Origin: Winogradskyella immobilis | GTDB lineage: Bacteria > Bacteroidota > Bacteroidia > Flavobacteriales > Flavobacteriaceae | Assembly (NCBI RefSeq): GCF_021887715.1 | Contig: NZ_JAIQXX010000024.1 | Coordinates: forward strand, 1 to 36,399 | DNA length: 36,399 nt | Reading direction: 5' to 3' | Shown: positions 33,651 to 36,399 of the stretch, one piece after another | Position numbering within the stretch: the stretch's first letter is position 1 | Layout: each line of letters opens with the position of its first letter | The notes under the pieces: generated by a model | What the model saw: the letters and a program-made list of their open reading frames with translations, nothing else | Database searches by the model: none | What the model was told of the DNA's origin: nothing | Program-made: the position numbers and the translations under genes

Positions 33651-33658
33651 CAAAAATA
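33651..33658 (-). promoter_or_regulatory. Predicted -7 element for ffh
   Basis: TATTTTTG on the minus strand matches TAnnTTTG and lies 25 nt before the ATG at 33626. No clear TTG is present at the -33 position. Confidence 0.45.
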
Positions 33659-33732
33659 AGGATTTGAATAGATTTTATTTATAAAACTTTTATTATTATA
33701 ACCCTAAAACAAATTCTAAATTAAAAATAAAA

Positions 33733-33763
33733 AAGACTGTTAAGCATAATGCTTAACAGTCTT
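33733..33763 (-). terminator. Intrinsic terminator of the acidic lipoprotein gene
   Basis: A 13-bp stem (AAGACTGTTAAGC at 33733-33745, complement at 33751-33763) around ATAAT, followed on the minus strand by a T-rich run. It lies about 90 nt past the stop codon. Confidence 0.85.
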
Positions 33764-33854
33764 GATAAATAGAATCTAACTAACTTACAACTTAAAATCG
33801 TTTTTTTAGAATAGGTTAAGTTCTATAGACTTGAGGCTAATTTATTTAAAGTTG

Positions 33855-35606
33855 CTAATTACGTTCTAATACCAGTCTATTTTCTGTTCCATCAATATCA
33901 AATCGATCAATCAATTCTATACGGTTTGTTGTTACACTTACAACATTCCAACGTTGAGTAAGCTCATCAAATGGGTCGTCATCTGTACCAAAATTAGTAC
34001 CTAATCTCAATTCACCTTCATCATCTCTATATGCTAACCACGACCCTTCTAATGTATTTCCATTGCCTTCCACAAATAAAGCACCACTTTGCTCAAAGTC
34101 AATCGCGTAACCATTATAATTATCGGTTTCATCATCACTTCCATCTTCGTACAATGTAACTTCCCAATCACCTCCAAAGATTGCATTTCTTATAAATATT
34201 ACATCTTCATCTACATTATCTTCACAAAATCTTCTGATGACCATATCGATATTTTCACCATCTAGCACAAATCTATCTTCATCTAAGAATACAATATTCC
34301 ATTGAAAAGAGATGTTAGGACGGTCATTAAGATTTATAGTTAATACAAATCTTCCACCATTTCTAGAAACATCCCAAGTACCAAATAAGAATTGTCCGTT
34401 TACTCTTAGTAATAATTGTCCGTCTTCTTGGAATAACAATGGTGTACCTACAAAGTCTGCTTCGTTATCATTATTATCAATTCTTATTCTTGTAATTCTC
34501 CAGAAACATTCTTGCAAAACATCTTCAATACGATCGATAGTTTCATCTAATAAGTCACAATTTTTGATTAATCTAATTCTATTCCCTGCATCTGTAAAGA
34601 ATAAAATACGATCTTCTGAAATATCATTTACAATCCATTCTAAATTAAATACTTCACCAAAAGCTTCAAACTCTAATAAAACTAAAGCACCATTATCAGT
34701 CACTCGTGTTTCCCAAGTTCCTCTAAAGATTGCTCCATTTGCTGTTCTGGCAATAACATTACCATTGTTTCTGAAGTTTAATAAAAATCTAATAACATCT
34801 GTATTTTCATTACCATCTCTAATAGCGGCAGTCACTTCCCAAGGACACATTGCTAATAAGGCTTCTAATCGTTCTTGTGTAAAGTCATCGTCAGTGAAGT
34901 CATTATCATCATCTTCGTCACATTCTGCTCTTGCAGATCGAATTGTATTTACTAATTCTGCATTATTGTTTACTTGTACTTGAGTTCCATCAGCTAACTC
35001 CAAACTAACAGGATAGTTAATACTTGCTCGTAAACCATCTCTAACTTCTTGTATAAATCTAAATAGTTCTCGATCATTATCAATACTAATAACATTAATC
35101 ACTGTTGATTCATCATTAAATACAGATACTGAAAAAGGATATACAAAATCAATACACTCTATATCATCGTCTTCTTCATTTTCTGCAGCACATTCTTCAA
35201 TAAAACGATTTAACTCTTCTTGATTATTAATCTCAATTGTTGAGTGATCACTTAAAATAATAGTGATCGGAAACATAATCTCCAAATCATCGTCATCATC
35301 ATCAAATTCATCAAAAATTGCTTCGACGACTGCAAAATCTTCTTCAGAATCTATGATAATTTCTACACCATTTACTAAAACAGTAACTGGCAATTGAACT
35401 GATAAGCAACTCGCTCTATCAATAATATTATCTCTAGACCCATCAAAAGTAGCTGTTGCTTGTACCAGACTAGACAACTCTGAATTTGCAACAATAGCTT
35501 CTGCTTCAGTTGGCTCAATAACATCTACTATTTCATCTTGACAAGACATAAATAGTAGTGCAACAAAAAATGGTAATACTAGTAATGATTTAAATTTCGT
35601 TTTCAT
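33855..35606 (-). CDS. Acidic repeat-built lipoprotein with lipocalin-like C-terminal repeats
   Basis: A 583-residue, very acidic lipoprotein (ATG at 35606; signal VALLFMSC, Cys22). I do not recognise a named family. Two sets of internal repeats are visible. Residues about 67-230 hold four units of about 40 residues of the form hydrophobic-strand/YPVSV-strand, turn, strand, then NNxxELxxFIxxxxxEC (for example YPVSLELADGTQVQVNNNAE), separated by Asp/Glu runs. Residues about 250-583 hold three units of about 100 residues: each starts with C/G-x-W-x-V/I-T, has GTWE/GTWD/GSWL in the middle, then xWxVxxI/VxxxRI and a closing RLIKNC-like strand, recalling lipocalin-type barrels. It is divergent from an ECF sigma factor gene 113 bp away and may be its target or regulator. 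Confidence 0.8.
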   Translation of the reverse strand: MKTKFKSLLVLPFFVALLFMSCQDEIVDVIEPTEAEAIVANSELSSLVQATATFDGSRDNIIDRASCLSVQLPVTVLVNGVEIIIDSEEDFAVVEAIFDEFDDDDDDLEIMFPITIILSDHSTIEINNQEELNRFIEECAAENEEDDDIECIDFVYPFSVSVFNDESTVINVISIDNDRELFRFIQEVRDGLRASINYPVSLELADGTQVQVNNNAELVNTIRSARAECDEDDDNDFTDDDFTQERLEALLAMCPWEVTAAIRDGNENTDVIRFLLNFRNNGNVIARTANGAIFRGTWETRVTDNGALVLLEFEAFGEVFNLEWIVNDISEDRILFFTDAGNRIRLIKNCDLLDETIDRIEDVLQECFWRITRIRIDNNDNEADFVGTPLLFQEDGQLLLRVNGQFLFGTWDVSRNGGRFVLTINLNDRPNISFQWNIVFLDEDRFVLDGENIDMVIRRFCEDNVDEDVIFIRNAIFGGDWEVTLYEDGSDDETDNYNGYAIDFEQSGALFVEGNGNTLEGSWLAYRDDEGELRLGTNFGTDDDPFDELTQRWNVVSVTTNRIELIDRFDIDGTENRLVLERN

Positions 35607-35719
35607 AATGTAGGTTTTTGAGTTTAACATTGCTTATTTAACTATAGAACAGTTGTTTTTACAAAACTCCTACCTCCTATTCTATTTTTTTTAAATTTAC
35701 ACTATTAGATTCCTTATTT

Positions 35720-36235
35720 ATGGCTAAACCATTACATACAGATATATGTGAAGAACAGTTGTTTTCTAGCTTGTTTAAAAAGCATGCTACACATCTTCAC
35801 AACTTTTTGTATTATAAGTTTGGTGAGTTATTAAACCCAAAAGATAAAATGCAGGAGGCTTTTATAAAGTTATGGGAGAATTGTGCTAAAATAAGTCCAG
35901 ATAAGGCAAAGAGTTTTTTATTTACTACTGCCAACAATTTAATGCTTAATGAAGCTGCACATCAAAAGGTTGTATTAAAACATCGGCAAATTCCACAAAA
36001 ACAAAGTACTAATGAATCTCCCGAATTTGTTTTACAAGAAAAAGAATATCATAAAAAATTAGAAGTTGCCATTGCTAATTTATCTGAAGCGCAACGTGTT
36101 GCTTTTTTAATGAATAGAATTGAAGGCAAACGCTTTAAAGAAATTGCAAACCTATTAGGTATTTCTGTGAAAGCTGTTGAAAAACGTATTTATGGAGCAT
36201 TAAAGAAATTAAGGGAAGATATTGAAGGAATTTAA
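35720..36235 (+). CDS. ECF-type sigma-70 family factor
   Basis: A 171-residue sigma factor of the extracytoplasmic-function group. Region 2 occupies about 14-80 (LHNFLYYKFGELLNPKDKMQ, EAFIKLWENCAKI, KAKSFLFTTANNLMLNEAAH); region 4 occupies about 110-167 (LEVAIANLSEAQRVAFLMNR, FKEIANLLGISVKAVEKRIY, then GALKKLRED). No anti-sigma gene is visible after it, since a repeat array fills the rest of the window. The acidic lipoprotein on the opposite strand is the nearest gene and a plausible partner. An unclear A/T-rich spacer precedes it, without a recognisable promoter. Confidence 0.9.
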   Translation: MAKPLHTDICEEQLFSSLFKKHATHLHNFLYYKFGELLNPKDKMQEAFIKLWENCAKISPDKAKSFLFTTANNLMLNEAAHQKVVLKHRQIPQKQSTNESPEFVLQEKEYHKKLEVAIANLSEAQRVAFLMNRIEGKRFKEIANLLGISVKAVEKRIYGALKKLREDIEGI

Positions 36236-36300
36236 TGTTAGGCACTTCGACAAGTTGAGTTTAATATATTAAGTGTTAGGCACTTCGACAAGCTCAGTAT
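36236..36300. repeat. Two copies of a TGTTAGGCACTTCGACAAG repeat
   Basis: TGTTAGGCACTTCGACAAG occurs at 36236-36254 and 36274-36292, followed by TTGAGTTT in the first copy and CTCAGTAT in the second. It starts one base after the sigma-factor stop codon. The second half is the TTCGACAAGCTCAGTATGAC type of dispersed repeat also seen in a variant at 10988-11016. Confidence 0.8.
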
Positions 36301-36304
36301 GACA

Positions 36305-36399
36305 TGTTAGGTGTTAGGTGTTAGGTGTTAGGTGTTAGGTGTTAGGTGTTAGGTGTTAGGTGTTAGGTGTTAGGTGTTAGGTGTTAGGTGTTAGGTGTT
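36305..36399. repeat. Perfect 7-bp tandem repeat (TGTTAGG)n, truncated by the window end
   Basis: The unit TGTTAGG repeats without a mismatch for 95 bp, about 13.5 copies, and continues to the last base of the window. The same heptamer begins both copies of the neighbouring repeat at 36236-36300. Confidence 0.95.

Noticed and set aside
36236..36399. Possible CRISPR array at the window end
   Set aside because: The 7-bp units are directly adjacent with no spacers, and the two longer copies are simple duplicates. No cas genes are near.

Overview
The window is low-GC bacterial chromosome from a member of the Bacteroidota, almost certainly the family Flavobacteriaceae. The evidence is the fused SecDF, DUF6090, DUF2911 and DUF6588 family proteins, many lipoproteins with a Cys directly after the signal peptide, the promoter motif TAnnTTTG, few Shine-Dalgarno sites, and intergenic repeat types that I associate with this family. 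I see no rRNA or tRNA gene, no CRISPR array, no phage and no transposase. Most of it reads as core genome with short accessory or decaying patches.

Layout. 1-1510: tail of yidD, then lgt and a DUF192 lipoprotein (envelope biogenesis, + strand). 1674-10437 (all - strand): secDF, a small SecDF-neighbour membrane protein, a secreted DUF4412-like protein, mdh, a DUF6588 outer-membrane-type protein and gyrB, mostly separated by intrinsic terminators. 10438-12210: an accessory patch with one intact DUF6090 gene, at least four broken DUF6090 gene starts, several interspersed repeats and a 38-codon membrane ORF. 12219-15947: a cyclase-family lipoprotein, a divergent AraC-type regulator and asnB. 16187-17429: two tandem DUF2911 genes. 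17516-19295 (- strand): a NUMOD4/HNH protein, queE and a lipoprotein form of RidA. 19354-23942 (+ strand): a DUF853 ATPase, a lipoprotein, a cupin, an alpha/beta hydrolase, rluF and a VOC protein. 24115-28104: an FtsX-type permease and its ATPase, divergent from a TesA-like SGNH esterase (the ybbAP/tesA arrangement). 28139-30841: VOC lipoprotein, GNAT and a large esterase. 30921-33626 (- strand): folD, a four-helix-bundle (IVP) gene and ffh. 33855-36399: an acidic repeat-built lipoprotein divergent from an ECF sigma factor, then a perfect 7-bp tandem array that runs off the window.

The most unusual material is at the level of repeats. Three palindromic or near-palindromic insertions appear to sit in frame inside coding sequence (the yidD tail, a VOC gene and a DUF6090 pseudogene), resembling the palindromic elements known inside Rickettsia genes. 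A DUF6090 array appears to have collapsed, leaving gene starts joined to repeat elements. A degenerate 7-nt-periodic inverted element occurs twice, once empty (queE/ridA) and once flanking the IVP gene (folD/ffh), which suggests an empty and a filled form of the same element. I found no convincing new defence or biosynthetic system. All assignments come from reading the sequence and from remembered family features; no search was run.
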